DNA of 64,000 bases from the NCBI RefSeq assembly GCF_014696715.1, contig NZ_JACJQO010000005.1:1-64000 (forward strand). Direction: 5' to 3'. The notes beneath the pieces were generated by a model. It had not been told where the DNA came from and made no database searches. It saw nothing but the letters and a program-made list of their open reading frames with translations. The DNA is from Pseudanabaena sp. FACHB-2040 (GTDB lineage Bacteria; Cyanobacteriota; Cyanobacteriia; Phormidesmidales; Phormidesmidaceae). Made by a program: the position numbers and the translations under genes. Positions 44,031 to 54,186 of this stretch are shown here, one piece after another. Position 1 is the stretch's first letter. Every line of letters begins with the position of its first letter.

Positions 44031-46163
44031 TTAGCCTCCCCAGGGTCTCCATTCGTTCCAGTCCTCATTGAAAATTGAGGTGTCTGGGAACATGACTGGA
44101 TTGCCGCTGTCCACAATCTCCTGCCGGAGTTCCTCTAACAGAGGTTCAGGGGCAGGCAAATTATCTACCAGTTCGTACGGATAGACGTCCTGATTGAGCA
44201 CAAAGTTGACGGTGTGACCGGCAGCTGCCCCCACAGACCACTCAAAAGAGTGTACTCGATAGGCCGCTGCAGCGCTGTAGCTGGCAGCAATGCTCTTACT
44301 AGACACCAGCATATTATCGATTTTTTGAGGGATCATGGCCCTTAGAGGAATTTGGGCGGGATAGGCCTGCCCGTGGGCAGCCCGCACGCCCGGTCGCTCG
44401 ATGTTACCGGGTTGCTCCGGCGGAGCATCAGCCATGCAGGGGTGAAAGTCAATGGCGTATTGAGCAATGCCGACCGAATCAGGGTAGATACGGGAGCGAG
44501 TGCGAATGGGAATCTGCTCGGCAGGTGTCTGCTGCTCAAAGACCTGAGTAGCCGATAGACCTGACAGATAGCGGCGTAAAGACAGGTAGCCGACCGGGCC
44601 AAGGGCCTGCGCATATTCCTCTTGAGTGAAGTCGTTCCAGGAGAAGTCGGCCTCGCTGATCATAAAGCCGCTTTCATAGCCATAGGCGGGCCGCCCGATG
44701 ATGCGACGACCTTCTCGAATGTAGGGGTACTTAGACAGCCCGTGAGCCGTGCCCATAGGAGCATCAAAGCCCTGCAGGTAGCGGTTATTAGGGAAGGGCT
44801 CTTTGACGCTGTCATCCAGACGAGAGTCAGTGGTTCCAGCCACTAGCCAGTAGTAGTAGCCGATGGCGTTTTCTTCGCCCCGCCGCAGGGTTTCAGTGCG
44901 CAGACCGCCCATCCAGCCACCAGGTTCTAGCTGATTGGTTGCCTCTAGCTGGTCATGGGTGAGAATCAGGTTGTCAACAGCGGTGCCGGGGCGGTAATCG
45001 TTGCCCCAGGTCCAGTTCTGCATGGAGATGTCGCCAGGGCTGGTTCGAGGAGATCCCAAAACGTTGCGCTGCTCAGGGGGATTGGGGCTCCAAAGCCTGC
45101 GGTAGGTGAAAACAAAGTCAAAGTAGTCGGCAGGTGTGAAGTTTTGCCGGGGGTTTTCGTAGCTGTAGTAGGGCTCGTAGGTCGGGTAAAAGGCGGGCAT
45201 CTGCTGAGGCTGGGGGTCCTCAGTGTTTTCCATCGCGAAGGTGTAGGTGAAGCCCTGAGTGCAGTAGGGGTCGCGCTCAGTAACAGGGGAGGAGGGGTTG
45301 AGCGGCGAACGGGGATCGAGCCCCAATTCGTAGGGCACGTCAGCCAGGGCCACCAGTTCTCCGGTTTCGGTTGCCTCTAGCACGTACCAGTCTGCCGCCC
45401 GTCTAGCAGCGGCTCCAGCAGCAGGGGCCGGGGGCACAAATTGAAAAACCTGCTTAGTAAACCGCGCTGAATCTTCGTAGCGGTAGGCATCTTCGATGAT
45501 GGCGGACAGGGGTTCTGTATTGAGCGGCGGGGTGCCAGGAGCCGGGCTGTGCTGAATGGCAATGACGCTCTCAATCAGGCGGCCATCTGGGCTGAGAGTG
45601 AGGTCTTTGACCACCGTGGAGGGGAACCATTTCAGTTCGCCGCCGCCTCGGCGCTCGGCCTGCTGCAGCATGTTCGTCAAGATTTCGTTGGCATCGTAGG
45701 GCATGAAGCAGGAGGCGCTCACCCAGCACTCGCCGGGATTGAGCTTGCCGTAGAGCTGCTCAACACGATTGCGCAGCTCTAGATACCCTTTGGAGTAAAA
45801 CAAGAGCTGTCGCTGCTTGCGCGACTCATCCAGCGCTGTGGTGCCTTGGGACGAAATTTGGCCACCGACCCAGTCGGTCAACTCGGTCATGCAGACGGTG
45901 CGCCCCGACAGCAGGCTCTCATAAGCGGCAGCCGTACCCGCTAGCCCGCCCCCGACAATGAGAATTTCACATTCGACAGTGGCATCAAAGGGTCGGGGCA
46001 GAATTGGCTGAGGCCGTTGAGCCACTTCTTGGGAAGTGTTAGCAGGGCTAGCCTGGGGCGTGGCTACCTGGGCTCCCGCGCTAAGCCCAGACACGGGCAG
46101 GGAGATCAAGGTGAGGGAGGAGGCGATAAGTCGTGCGATCGCAGTCCGACGGGGGCGGCTCAT
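44031..46163 (-). CDS. secreted FAD-dependent oxidoreductase
   Basis: A 710-residue protein with a signal peptide (MSRPRRTAIARLIASSLTLISLPVSGLSAGAQ), a ~30-residue linker, then an FAD-binding Rossmann motif CEILIVGGGLAGTAAAYESLLSG near 66-88. FAD_oxidored-type signatures (DWVGGQISSQGTTALDES, MPYDANEILTNML) follow, and conserved TSKSIAASYSAAAAYRVHSFEWSVG text lies near the end. The family includes secreted xanthan-lyase-associated and other uncharacterised flavoenzymes; the substrate is unknown. It heads the leftward HAD-parA group with 13 bases to HAD. Confidence 0.8.
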   Translation of the reverse strand: MSRPRRTAIARLIASSLTLISLPVSGLSAGAQVATPQASPANTSQEVAQRPQPILPRPFDATVECEILIVGGGLAGTAAAYESLLSGRTVCMTELTDWVGGQISSQGTTALDESRKQRQLLFYSKGYLELRNRVEQLYGKLNPGECWVSASCFMPYDANEILTNMLQQAERRGGGELKWFPSTVVKDLTLSPDGRLIESVIAIQHSPAPGTPPLNTEPLSAIIEDAYRYEDSARFTKQVFQFVPPAPAAGAAARRAADWYVLEATETGELVALADVPYELGLDPRSPLNPSSPVTERDPYCTQGFTYTFAMENTEDPQPQQMPAFYPTYEPYYSYENPRQNFTPADYFDFVFTYRRLWSPNPPEQRNVLGSPRTSPGDISMQNWTWGNDYRPGTAVDNLILTHDQLEATNQLEPGGWMGGLRTETLRRGEENAIGYYYWLVAGTTDSRLDDSVKEPFPNNRYLQGFDAPMGTAHGLSKYPYIREGRRIIGRPAYGYESGFMISEADFSWNDFTQEEYAQALGPVGYLSLRRYLSGLSATQVFEQQTPAEQIPIRTRSRIYPDSVGIAQYAIDFHPCMADAPPEQPGNIERPGVRAAHGQAYPAQIPLRAMIPQKIDNMLVSSKSIAASYSAAAAYRVHSFEWSVGAAAGHTVNFVLNQDVYPYELVDNLPAPEPLLEELRQEIVDSGNPVMFPDTSIFNEDWNEWRPWGG

Positions 46164-46314
46164 AAATCTATTTCTTCGGGTGTCTAACTTAAGGTGTCTA
46201 ACTTTTTTCCTACTAGCTTAAGGGGAAACGGCCCCCTGTTGGTTATAACCGTAGCTGGCTTAAGGATTGATAGACTGACTTTCCTTGCAGACAGACTGTT
46301 CCTGCCTTCGCTAT

Positions 46315-47490
46315 CTATAGGGGGGCCGATCGCTGCGTTTGAGCTAGGGCTGCGGTAACTGCCTGCTGCTGATCTCGCAGCGTAATCCAGCGATGATAGG
46401 TACGATTGTGAATGGCAACCGAGTGGCCCATCATGCGCGCTGAGACGGTGTCGGGCAAGCCAAAATGAATGGTGCGAACGGCCCAGGCATGGCGCAAATC
46501 GTAAGGTGAAAAGGGAATCTGGTAACGGCGAAACTGGGTAGAAACCTGCTGCCCAATCCGCTGCAGGGTGGTTTGATTGAGGTCGATCTGCAGCTCAGGC
46601 AAATTAACAAACCTGAGATGAAAGCGCTCTACCCACTCAGGATAAAAGGGCCAGACATCGTGCAGCCCAGTCTTGGTGGTCTCCAGCACCGACACAACCG
46701 CCTCTGCCTCTTCGCTTTGCAGGCGGCTGTAGTCACAAAAGAAGACTTCGTGGTTACGAAGCCCATAGGTGGCCATAATGCCGTAAACAAACCGCCAGGC
46801 TGGATTGGGAATGCGGCTGTACCAGGCGACGATCTCTTCATCCGTTGGGAGCTGCCGCCGCTGAGTGTGGCTGTTGCCGTAGGCTCCCCAAAATTGTTTG
46901 AGATCCGTCGGCAGCTGGAGGCCGCAAAAGTCTGCAAAAGCAGCCAGCGCAGTACAGCAGATCTGACGGCTGCGAGAGTGGGGCCGCGTTGACTGCACCG
47001 TCATGTAGATAGCCTCTGTCAAGCTCAGACGAGAATGTTGTTGAGTTACCTCTACCAGCTTTTTGAGATAGGGAACATAGGCTTTTTCCCAAGTAGTGAT
47101 TTGGGAAGCGGGCAGCGTTTCTCGGTGCTGATCAAAGGTTAAGAAATATTGCTTAAAGGCTGCAATTTTTTCCTCTAAACCAACTCCCACTAGGGGTTTG
47201 CCTTGGGCTAAGGGCAGATATTCCTGCCAGTTGAAAGTTCGCTCAATCAGCCGAGCTGCAACGACTTTGGCCTCCTGCTCAATCTGCTTAAGTCCAACTT
47301 TGGTGGCAGGCAGACTTAGCGGTATGCGCTGTTGATACGGCTTAAGCCGGGGACTTTGGGGCCGGGGGGGCAGGGTTCCTCGCAGGTTTAAAGTTTCGCC
47401 TCGACGCTCAATTTGCAGACCTAGTCGGGCTGCTTTGAGGCGAGCATTAATCTGACAGATTTGCGGATCGAGCGGGTGGGGCTGGCTCAT
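46315..47490 (-). CDS. tyrosine recombinase/integrase
   Basis: A 391-residue site-specific recombinase. The catalytic set is present: Arg in YGLRNHEVFF near 242, the HxxR box LRHAWAVR near 335, His in MMGHS near 356, and the nucleophile tyrosine in NRTYHRWI near 366. An N-terminal arm-binding-like segment (residues 1-60, basic with RLKAARLGLQIERRG) and a SAM-like core-binding domain precede it. No excisionase, att repeats or cargo are visible beside it, so it may be a chromosomal or domesticated enzyme. Confidence 0.88.
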   Translation of the reverse strand: MSQPHPLDPQICQINARLKAARLGLQIERRGETLNLRGTLPPRPQSPRLKPYQQRIPLSLPATKVGLKQIEQEAKVVAARLIERTFNWQEYLPLAQGKPLVGVGLEEKIAAFKQYFLTFDQHRETLPASQITTWEKAYVPYLKKLVEVTQQHSRLSLTEAIYMTVQSTRPHSRSRQICCTALAAFADFCGLQLPTDLKQFWGAYGNSHTQRRQLPTDEEIVAWYSRIPNPAWRFVYGIMATYGLRNHEVFFCDYSRLQSEEAEAVVSVLETTKTGLHDVWPFYPEWVERFHLRFVNLPELQIDLNQTTLQRIGQQVSTQFRRYQIPFSPYDLRHAWAVRTIHFGLPDTVSARMMGHSVAIHNRTYHRWITLRDQQQAVTAALAQTQRSAPL

Positions 47491-47703
47491 AGGGCCAAAA
47501 CGGCATTATTAAATCTAACCAGACAGGAATCAGGGGGAGTTTGCTACAAACCTGTGAAATACTTTAAATTGTCCTTAGCTTCTAGGAACTGAGCTGAAGT
47601 TTAAGCTGAAGTTCAAACGATAGCCCCTCAACGGCCGTGTGCCGATTGAAAATTGTTACGATATAAGAATCAAGAGTTAGAGACGTAGGGAATGTAGCGT
47701 GTC

Positions 47704-48867
47704 ATGGGCCGTGTTGGGGTTTTATTGCTGAATCTTGGTGGACCGGAACAGCTGGAAGACGTTCGCCCATTTCTGTTCAACCTGTTTTCGGACCCAGAGA
47801 TCATTCGTCTGCCGCTCCCCTGGCTGCAACGTCCCTTGGCGTGGCTAATTTCCAGTAGTCGGGCTAAGAAGTCTCAGGAAAACTATCAGCAGATTGGCGG
47901 CGGCTCGCCGCTGCGCCAGATTACCGAGCAGCAGGCCGAAGCTTTGAAGGAAAGCCTTAAAAGCAAAGGTCAAGAGGCCGAAGTCTATATCGGCATGCGC
48001 TACTGGTACCCGTTTACGGAAGAAGCGATTGCCCGCATCAAGCGCGACAACGTTGAAGAATTAGTCGTGCTGCCGCTCTATCCTCAGTTTTCGATTAGCA
48101 CCAGTGGTTCTAGCTTCCGCTTGATGGAGCGGCTCTGGCTAGAAGATCCCTCGCTACAGCGAATCAACTACACCGTTATCCCCTCCTGGTATGACCGTCC
48201 TGGCTACGTTCAGGCAATGGCTGATTTGATTGCCCAGGAGCTAGACCAGCTGCCTGAGCCCAATCAGGGCCATATCTTTTTCAGCGCCCACGGGGTGCCG
48301 GTGAGCTATGTCAAGGAGGCAGGCGATCCCTACCAGAGAGAGATCGAAAACTGCACTACCTTGATCATGAAGGCGCTTAACCGTCCTAACGCTCACACTC
48401 TGGCTTACCAAAGCCGGGTTGGCCCAGTGGAGTGGCTACAGCCCTATACGGAAGATGCGATCGCAACACTAGCCGAACAGAGCGTTAAACAGCTCGTCGT
48501 TGTTCCCATTAGCTTTGTCTCTGAGCACATTGAAACCCTTCAAGAAATTGATATCGAGTACCGGGAAATTGCTGAAGAGGCCGGTATCGAAACCTTCAAA
48601 CGGGTGCCCGCGCTTAACACTCACCCTGGCTTTGTAGCCGACATGGCTGACATGGTTTTAGAAGCGCTTAATTCGCCCCGCACGCTGTTCTCCGACGTCG
48701 TGCAGCCCGACAAACAGGTCAGAATTTATCCGCAAGATCGCTCTGCCTGGGGCATGACGCCCTTTGCTGAAGTCTGGAATGGTCGGCTAGCAATGTTAGG
48801 GTTTCTAGCGCTGCTGCTAGAGCTAATGAGTGGCCGAGGGCCGCTGCATTTGGTGGGTTTGCTATAG
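47704..48867 (+). CDS. hemH: ferrochelatase with CAB-like C-terminal domain
   Basis: A 387-residue protein. The ferrochelatase part has [25 protein letters not shown] near 3-27, a [10 protein letters not shown] metal-site motif near 199-208 and [19 protein letters not shown] near 262-280. It inserts iron into protoporphyrin IX to make haem. The last ~45 residues carry [22 protein letters not shown], a chlorophyll a/b-binding-like helix typical of cyanobacterial and plastid enzymes that anchors it in the thylakoid. It is divergent from the integrase. Confidence 0.95.
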   Translation: MGRVGVLLLNLGGPEQLEDVRPFLFNLFSDPEIIRLPLPWLQRPLAWLISSSRAKKSQENYQQIGGGSPLRQITEQQAEALKESLKSKGQEAEVYIGMRYWYPFTEEAIARIKRDNVEELVVLPLYPQFSISTSGSSFRLMERLWLEDPSLQRINYTVIPSWYDRPGYVQAMADLIAQELDQLPEPNQGHIFFSAHGVPVSYVKEAGDPYQREIENCTTLIMKALNRPNAHTLAYQSRVGPVEWLQPYTEDAIATLAEQSVKQLVVVPISFVSEHIETLQEIDIEYREIAEEAGIETFKRVPALNTHPGFVADMADMVLEALNSPRTLFSDVVQPDKQVRIYPQDRSAWGMTPFAEVWNGRLAMLGFLALLLELMSGRGPLHLVGLL

Positions 48868-48889
48868 CTATCGGTCAATCGAGCACTCG

Positions 48890-49492
48890 CTAATCGGGCG
48901 GTAAATGTTGACTACCGCTTTGGGTATCTGGCTCTGGCATCGGCTTAGCCGCTCTCCAGTGCTGCCAAATATTTGAGGTGCGAATTACCAGCCAGAGCAG
49001 CAGCAGGGCAATGATCCCCCCCTGCTGGGGCGAGTCAAACGCCAAAATTGCCAGGAACACGCACAGAGCGTCTAGCACAAAAAAAGCCCAGAGGGGCGGT
49101 CGCCGAGGTCGGTAGAACCAGCCGATCTGCATTAGCTGGATCACCAGCGCCAGGAGCGCACTGATCAGACCCATCAAAAAAAACAGCCATCCTTCTAGAA
49201 ACACCGTGCGGGCAACGGCAATCCCCGCGATGGCCCCGACAAACGGGCTGAGAACCAGCTCAGTGGTTTGCACCAGGCGCTGGCCCACAGGATCTTTAGA
49301 CAAAACTAGCTCCACCAAAGACCAGCTCACTAGCAAACCCAGCACCCACGCTGGCGGCACCTGAGAGAGCAGGGGCACATTGGCCCAAAGCATATCTCCC
49401 GACATCAGCCCAATCATCAGCAGCGGCAGGGCCAAGCGTAAACCTGTTGCGGCAGAGATGGATAAAACGGCCAGAAGCTCAGGAAGAATCAC
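48890..49492 (-). CDS. DUF4126 membrane protein
   Basis: A 200-residue protein with about four to five membrane spans. The start LAVLSISAATGLRLALPLLMIGL and the KDPVGQRLVQTTELVLSPFVGAIAGI middle resemble DUF4126, an uncharacterised membrane family. A polar tail ends the protein. It is convergent with hemH, 22 bases between. Confidence 0.75.
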   Translation of the reverse strand: MILPELLAVLSISAATGLRLALPLLMIGLMSGDMLWANVPLLSQVPPAWVLGLLVSWSLVELVLSKDPVGQRLVQTTELVLSPFVGAIAGIAVARTVFLEGWLFFLMGLISALLALVIQLMQIGWFYRPRRPPLWAFFVLDALCVFLAILAFDSPQQGGIIALLLLWLVIRTSNIWQHWRAAKPMPEPDTQSGSQHLPPD

Positions 49493-49747
49493 GCAAACCT
49501 ACTATAGGTTTTGAAGGAACACAAGCTAAAAGAACACAGGCTTTGAGAATTCTGAACAGGCAACTCATCAGCGCCCTTCCAGTGAAGCAGTGCCTCGCCT
49601 TGAAACTCCACCTTAGAACACAGATAACCTTCTCTTAAGTTATCAAGACACAGTTTGACTGTGCAGCCTAGAGGGCAGCCTCCCCCCAGACCGCACAGCC
49701 CAGCTAAATTCTGCCAATATAGAGAAATTCATGCCGTGGACACTGCA

Positions 49748-50335
49748 ATGGGGGGTCGCAATGATAAAACAGGGACGCAGGAGCTAACGCTGCACCTGAG
49801 CATTTTGGGTGGCATTGTGCTGGTACTCTGGGGGGTCTATCTAGCCAATCTGCTGCTGTTTTCGAGGCAGCTAATTAACCTGGGAATTATGCCCAGAAGC
49901 GCCGTTGGCCTTAGAGGAATTGTCTTTGCCCCGCTGCTGCACGATAGCCCTTCTCACCTCATTGCCAACACTGTGCCTCTGATCACCCTAGGGTGGCTTA
50001 CCCTGCTGCGCGGTCTGCGAGAATTTTGGCTCACCACTGCCCTAGTCATGCTTACTGCCGGTTTAGGAACCTGGCTGCTAGGAGCGCCTACCTCAGTTCA
50101 CATTGGGGCCAGTGGCGTTATCTTTGGCTACTTTGGGTTTCTGCTGCTGCGAGGGTACTTTGAGCGCAGCGTAGGGGCAATTTCCCTGTCCCTGTTGGTG
50201 GGACTGCTTTATGGAGGGCTCATCGGGGGAGTACTGCCCGGCAGTTCAGGCGTTTCTTGGGAGAGCCACCTGTTTGGCTTTTTGGGAGGTGCGATCGCAG
50301 CCCGCCTTCTAGCCCGTCCCCGTCATCTCAGTTAG
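49748..50335 (+). CDS. rhomboid-family intramembrane serine protease
   Basis: A 195-residue membrane protein with about six spans. The catalytic serine sits in GASGVIFGYFGFLLLRG near 118, the histidine in ESHLFGFLGG near 177, and the HLIANTVPL motif near 71 gives the usual His/Asn. Rhomboids cut membrane proteins within the lipid bilayer. ATG 49748 avoids a Pro-rich, unlikely N-extension. Its 3' end overlaps the convergent hrcA by 8 bases. Confidence 0.88.
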   Translation: MGGRNDKTGTQELTLHLSILGGIVLVLWGVYLANLLLFSRQLINLGIMPRSAVGLRGIVFAPLLHDSPSHLIANTVPLITLGWLTLLRGLREFWLTTALVMLTAGLGTWLLGAPTSVHIGASGVIFGYFGFLLLRGYFERSVGAISLSLLVGLLYGGLIGGVLPGSSGVSWESHLFGFLGGAIAARLLARPRHLS

Positions 50336-51428
50336 CGTAGCCTGGGCCTCTTTGACTGAGAGCCTCCGAGAGGTAGTCTGCTGCCGCCTCTACCACCGCC
50401 ACCGCATTTTCATAGACCATTCGGGTGGGGCCTAAAATGCCTACGCTCCCCACAGGCACCGCATCCTTCAAGTACGTCGAAGCCACCAAGGCGCAGCCCT
50501 GCATAGGCTCCAGCGGATTTTCTGAGCCAATCCAAACCCGCACTCGCCTGTTGTCTTCCACCGTTGCAGGCTCAAAAAACAGCGGCCAAAGCTGGGCCTG
50601 ATCTTCCTCTAACAGCTGCACAATTGCCTGCACCTGTTGAGTATCTGAAAACTCTGGCTGCCGCAGCACCTCAGCTAGCCCGCTAATGACCAGCTGAGTC
50701 GGCGCAGGGATTCGGGTCCGGCGGACGAGCTCTAGAATGGCATTCTGCAGGGTATCTGCGTAGCGCCGAAACTCATGATCCACGTCAGTCCAGTCGAGGG
50801 TAGCCACATCCGAGAGATGTCGTCCTCGCAGATGGCGAGTCAAGAAGTTAGACAGTATTTCCAGTTCTCGGCCTAGGGTATCTTCTTCCTCTAGCGGCGG
50901 CTGCAAACTATAAGGCAGACGAATCACCACAGACTGAGTTACTAAAGAATCCAACAGCACCACCAGCAAAATCTGGCCAGGATCTACCTGAATGAGCTGC
51001 AGATGCCGAATTTGGGCAGTTGTGGCCTGAGGCACCGTAATTAGAGCTAAGTAGCCGCTCAGGCTAGATAAGACCTGAGTAGCGCCTCGCAGCAACGCCT
51101 CAAAGCTCCACCCCTCCCAGTCCAACTCCCCCGCCAGCAGCACATCAACCTGCCGCCCCAGCGATTGGGTCGGACTCATCAGCTGATCTACATATAGGCG
51201 GTAGCCAAAGTCAGAAGGAACTCGACCGGCAGAAGTGTGGGGTTGAAAGAGCAGCCCCGACTTTTCTAGAAAGCCCATCGCATTTCTGACCGTCGCGGGG
51301 CTGACATTGAGGTTGTACTCCTGGACTAGGGCTTGAGACCCTACAGGCTCAGCGGTTGCTACATAGCGACGCACCGTTGCCCACAGAACCTGCTGTTGAC
51401 GAAGATTGAGCTTTAGGGAAGGCTGCAT
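50328..51428 (-). CDS. hrcA: heat-inducible transcription repressor HrcA
   Basis: A 366-residue HrcA. The winged helix covers residues 5-75 (LNLRQQQVLWATVRRYVATAEPVGSQAL, NVSPATVRNAMGFLEKSGLLFQPHTSAGRVPSD), and a GAF-like dimerisation domain with insert follows. HrcA represses groESL/dnaK-type genes by binding the CIRCE palindrome and depends on GroEL for activity. I see no CIRCE site or chaperone gene in this window. ATG 51428 is preferred to the longer frame to 51449. Confidence 0.93.
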   Translation of the reverse strand: MQPSLKLNLRQQQVLWATVRRYVATAEPVGSQALVQEYNLNVSPATVRNAMGFLEKSGLLFQPHTSAGRVPSDFGYRLYVDQLMSPTQSLGRQVDVLLAGELDWEGWSFEALLRGATQVLSSLSGYLALITVPQATTAQIRHLQLIQVDPGQILLVVLLDSLVTQSVVIRLPYSLQPPLEEEDTLGRELEILSNFLTRHLRGRHLSDVATLDWTDVDHEFRRYADTLQNAILELVRRTRIPAPTQLVISGLAEVLRQPEFSDTQQVQAIVQLLEEDQAQLWPLFFEPATVEDNRRVRVWIGSENPLEPMQGCALVASTYLKDAVPVGSVGILGPTRMVYENAVAVVEAAADYLSEALSQRGPGYAN

Positions 51429-51560
51429 GAAGCGGTCAGGAAACGACAACCCAACAGATCTTTTGAATTACATTAGCAGAACTTTAACTCTAGTCGTTTT
51501 TATGACCGTTAGCAGGTAATCTCAATACCGCTTCAGCAGATCTTTAGACAGGGGCCGCCT

Positions 51561-52046
51561 CTAGACGTCTTTACTGTGGGTATAGAACTCACCAACTCTA
51601 AAGCTAGTCGTGTTTTCTAGCTGCTTGAGCATAGAGCGGGTAATCAGTTTGCCCTGTTCTACCAGAACTTCTCCCGTGATTGGGTGCAGCAAGTCCTGAT
51701 CGGCTCGGCGGCCAATCAGCGCTTCAATGTCCTGCAGAGAGTTGATATACATACCCGGAGGTAGCTCTACGACAACCCCATTGCCAACTACCCGAGACTG
51801 GCAGGCCAAACGCGAATTGGGTTTGCAGGAGGTAATGACTTCTAAAGTGCGCTGTTCTCGCCGATTAATCGGGGTTAGAGCATCCATGCCCTCCTTGACA
51901 AAAATGTGACAGGTTGCGCACATGCCCCGTCCCCCGCACTCCTTTAAGACATCCAAGTCCTTGTTGAGGAGAACTGACAGGAGGTTGCCATTGGTTTCAA
52001 TAGAGCTTTCCTGAGCGATTGGCTCTAACCGAACGATTTTTGCCAT
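51561..52046 (-). CDS. [2Fe-2S] ferredoxin with C-terminal extension
   Basis: A 161-residue protein. The plant-type [2Fe-2S] domain has the ligands in LKECGGRGMCATCHIF near 34-49 (C-x5-C-x2-C) and the fourth in RLACQS near 78-83. The spacing is closer to adrenodoxin-like than to photosynthetic ferredoxin. About 65 extra residues follow (YINSLQDIEALIGRRADQDLLHP...), a cyanobacterial variant of unknown partner. It is co-directional with the roadblock-like gene upstream, with 79 bases between. Confidence 0.85.
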   Translation of the reverse strand: MAKIVRLEPIAQESSIETNGNLLSVLLNKDLDVLKECGGRGMCATCHIFVKEGMDALTPINRREQRTLEVITSCKPNSRLACQSRVVGNGVVVELPPGMYINSLQDIEALIGRRADQDLLHPITGEVLVEQGKLITRSMLKQLENTTSFRVGEFYTHSKDV

Positions 52047-52125
52047 AGTTTTTTTCCGAGGTAGGGGTTGCGAGGGAAAAGGGGCAGCAGGTTAGACCAG
52101 TTCCAGCGGCAGGACAAGGACAAGC

Positions 52126-52938
52126 TTAAGCATCCGCAGGGAGCAACAGGCTCTTTTGGCGAGGATCGAGGGCTTGTTCTGTGAGGATGGTGGCAAAATC
52201 ACGAATGGTCTTACCGCAGTGCTTTACAAAAGCCTGAACCCAATCTTTGAGCCACTGCTGCTGCTCTAGCGTCAGGCTCGCTCCAGCAAGAGCAGCTTCG
52301 GTAGTGAGCCTGAAATGCCCTGAGCGGTCAATCTCAACAGATTCAAGCCAGGAATGAGCCGGACGTGCCGATCTCCAAGCGTTAGCTACTATTACTTTGC
52401 CCAAATATTGAGTGGTGAAATCGCTCAGGTGATTTAAGGCGGCCATCATTTCATCCCAGAGAACTGTCTGGCTGCGGGCCAAGGCCAGACTAGGCAGTGC
52501 TGCTAGCTCATCATTAGCGGAGGGATCTGAGCTAGCCTCAAGCGAGTAGCTTTGATTATTCAGGGTGACACAGCCTGCCAGGAGCCGGAAAGTCGCAACC
52601 GAAGTGGCTAAATCTTCTGTCAGCGTCACTTTTAACTGCTTGAGGGCAGTGACATAGGCTTCAAAAGGAACTTGGTTGCTGGTCAGCACCAGCAGAATAA
52701 CGCCATCGGTAAGCTTGTAAATGTGAGCCTGCCGGCTGCCAAAGCGAAAGGAAAAGGCTTCAAAATCAGCTGGAGTAGTACTAACTACCTGTTGAATACC
52801 CTGGGCTAGAGCTTCTTTCTGCTGTGAGTTTAAGATAGTGTCGAGGCCGCAGAAAAAGGGCCGAGTGCGGCCATCCATCAGGGCCACTCCCGTTATACCG
52901 GGCAGATTCAGGAAATTCTGAATAACTTGCCGTTTCAT
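52126..52938 (-). CDS. conserved-looking protein with roadblock/LC7-like start
   Basis: A 270-residue soluble protein. The N-terminal ~110 residues (FLNLPGITGVALMDGRTRPFF..., AHIYKLTDGVILLVLTSNQVPFE) resemble a roadblock/LC7 domain. The C-terminal part (DEMMAALNHLSDFTTQYLGKVIVANAWRSARP...) is another alpha/beta module. Roadblock proteins often regulate small GTPases, but none is near. Function unknown. It is divergent from rbcR. Confidence 0.65.
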   Translation of the reverse strand: MKRQVIQNFLNLPGITGVALMDGRTRPFFCGLDTILNSQQKEALAQGIQQVVSTTPADFEAFSFRFGSRQAHIYKLTDGVILLVLTSNQVPFEAYVTALKQLKVTLTEDLATSVATFRLLAGCVTLNNQSYSLEASSDPSANDELAALPSLALARSQTVLWDEMMAALNHLSDFTTQYLGKVIVANAWRSARPAHSWLESVEIDRSGHFRLTTEAALAGASLTLEQQQWLKDWVQAFVKHCGKTIRDFATILTEQALDPRQKSLLLPADA

Positions 52939-53150
52939 ACAAACTCAAGCTTTCACTCCAATAAGTTTCGGTCAGTGGCCTGAAACGAGTAATCTAGGGA
53001 AGGCAGATTGTACCGAATCGCTAAGTTAGCTAAGGTTGCCCAGTCTTAGCCAGACGATGATGGCAGATATCCTATCTGTGCGATTGTTAGGATGTGTCAC
53101 CTTACTGCCACTGGCATCTTAGGGATTCTTAACATTTAGGGTTAGTTCCG

Positions 53151-54164
53151 ATGTCTGACCTTCCTTTTACTCTGGATCAATTGCGAATTCTCAAAGCCAT
53201 TGCGGCAGAGGGTAGCTTCAAGCGGGCAGCGGATAGCCTGTACGTGTCCCAACCTGCAGTTAGCCTTCAGGTGCAGAACCTCGAGCGCCAGCTCGATGTG
53301 CCGTTGTTTGACCGGGGAGGTCGACGGGCGCAGTTGACCGAAGCAGGGCACCTGCTGCTGAGCTATGGAGACCGCATTCTCAGCCTCTGCCAGGAAACCT
53401 GTCGGGCCATCGAAGACTTGCAGAATCTGCAGGGAGGAACCTTGATTGTGGGGGCTAGCCAAACCACAGGTACCTACCTGTTGCCCCGAATGATCGGTAT
53501 GTTTCGCCAAAAATACCCTGATGTAGCGGTTCAACTGCATGTCCATTCCACCCGGCGGACGTCTTGGAGCGTAGCCAATGGTCAGGTTGATCTGGCCATT
53601 ATTGGCGGGGAGGTGCCTCCAGAACTACAAGATTCTCTAGAAATAGTTCCCTATGCGGAGGATGAACTCGCACTGATTATGCCCGTTTTTCATCCTTTGG
53701 CGATGAATGAGGTGATTCAGCGCGAAGACCTCTACAAGCTGCAGTTTATTGCCCTAGATTCTCAGTCTACGATTCGCAAGGTCATCGATCAGGTGCTGAC
53801 CCGCTGCGGCATTGAGACCCGTCGCCTGAAGGTAGAGATGGAGCTGAACTCAATTGAGGCAATTAAGACGGCGGTGCAGTCGGGGTTGGGTGTGGCCTTT
53901 GTGTCTAACTCGGCGATTGAAAAAGAGCTGCAGATGGGCGTTTTGCACCGAGCCAAGATTGACTCTGTAGTGGTGAACCGAGCGCTATCGGTAATTTTTA
54001 ATCCCAACCGCTATCGCTCAAAGGCGGCTGAGGCCTTTACCCACGAAATTTTGCCCCAGTTCACCAATCAAACTTTAGAATTTAGAAAATCTAACGGCGA
54101 AAAGAATGGGGCAAAGCCAGAGATTGTTCGGCCTGCAATAGAAGTTCCTCCAACCGGCTCCTGA
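53151..54164 (+). CDS. rbcR: LysR-type regulator RbcR
   Basis: A 337-residue LysR regulator. The HTH lies at residues 5-65 ([42 protein letters not shown]) and the effector domain at about 95-305. The sequence closely resembles RbcR/Ycf30, which controls RuBisCO genes in cyanobacteria and plastids, and differs from the NdhR/CmpR style. Sensing of a Calvin-cycle metabolite is known for relatives. No rbc gene is in the window. A hydrophilic tail of about 30 residues ends the protein. Confidence 0.85.
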   Translation: MSDLPFTLDQLRILKAIAAEGSFKRAADSLYVSQPAVSLQVQNLERQLDVPLFDRGGRRAQLTEAGHLLLSYGDRILSLCQETCRAIEDLQNLQGGTLIVGASQTTGTYLLPRMIGMFRQKYPDVAVQLHVHSTRRTSWSVANGQVDLAIIGGEVPPELQDSLEIVPYAEDELALIMPVFHPLAMNEVIQREDLYKLQFIALDSQSTIRKVIDQVLTRCGIETRRLKVEMELNSIEAIKTAVQSGLGVAFVSNSAIEKELQMGVLHRAKIDSVVVNRALSVIFNPNRYRSKAAEAFTHEILPQFTNQTLEFRKSNGEKNGAKPEIVRPAIEVPPTGS

Positions 54165-54186
54165 TGTTTTGAAGTGACAGTCATTC

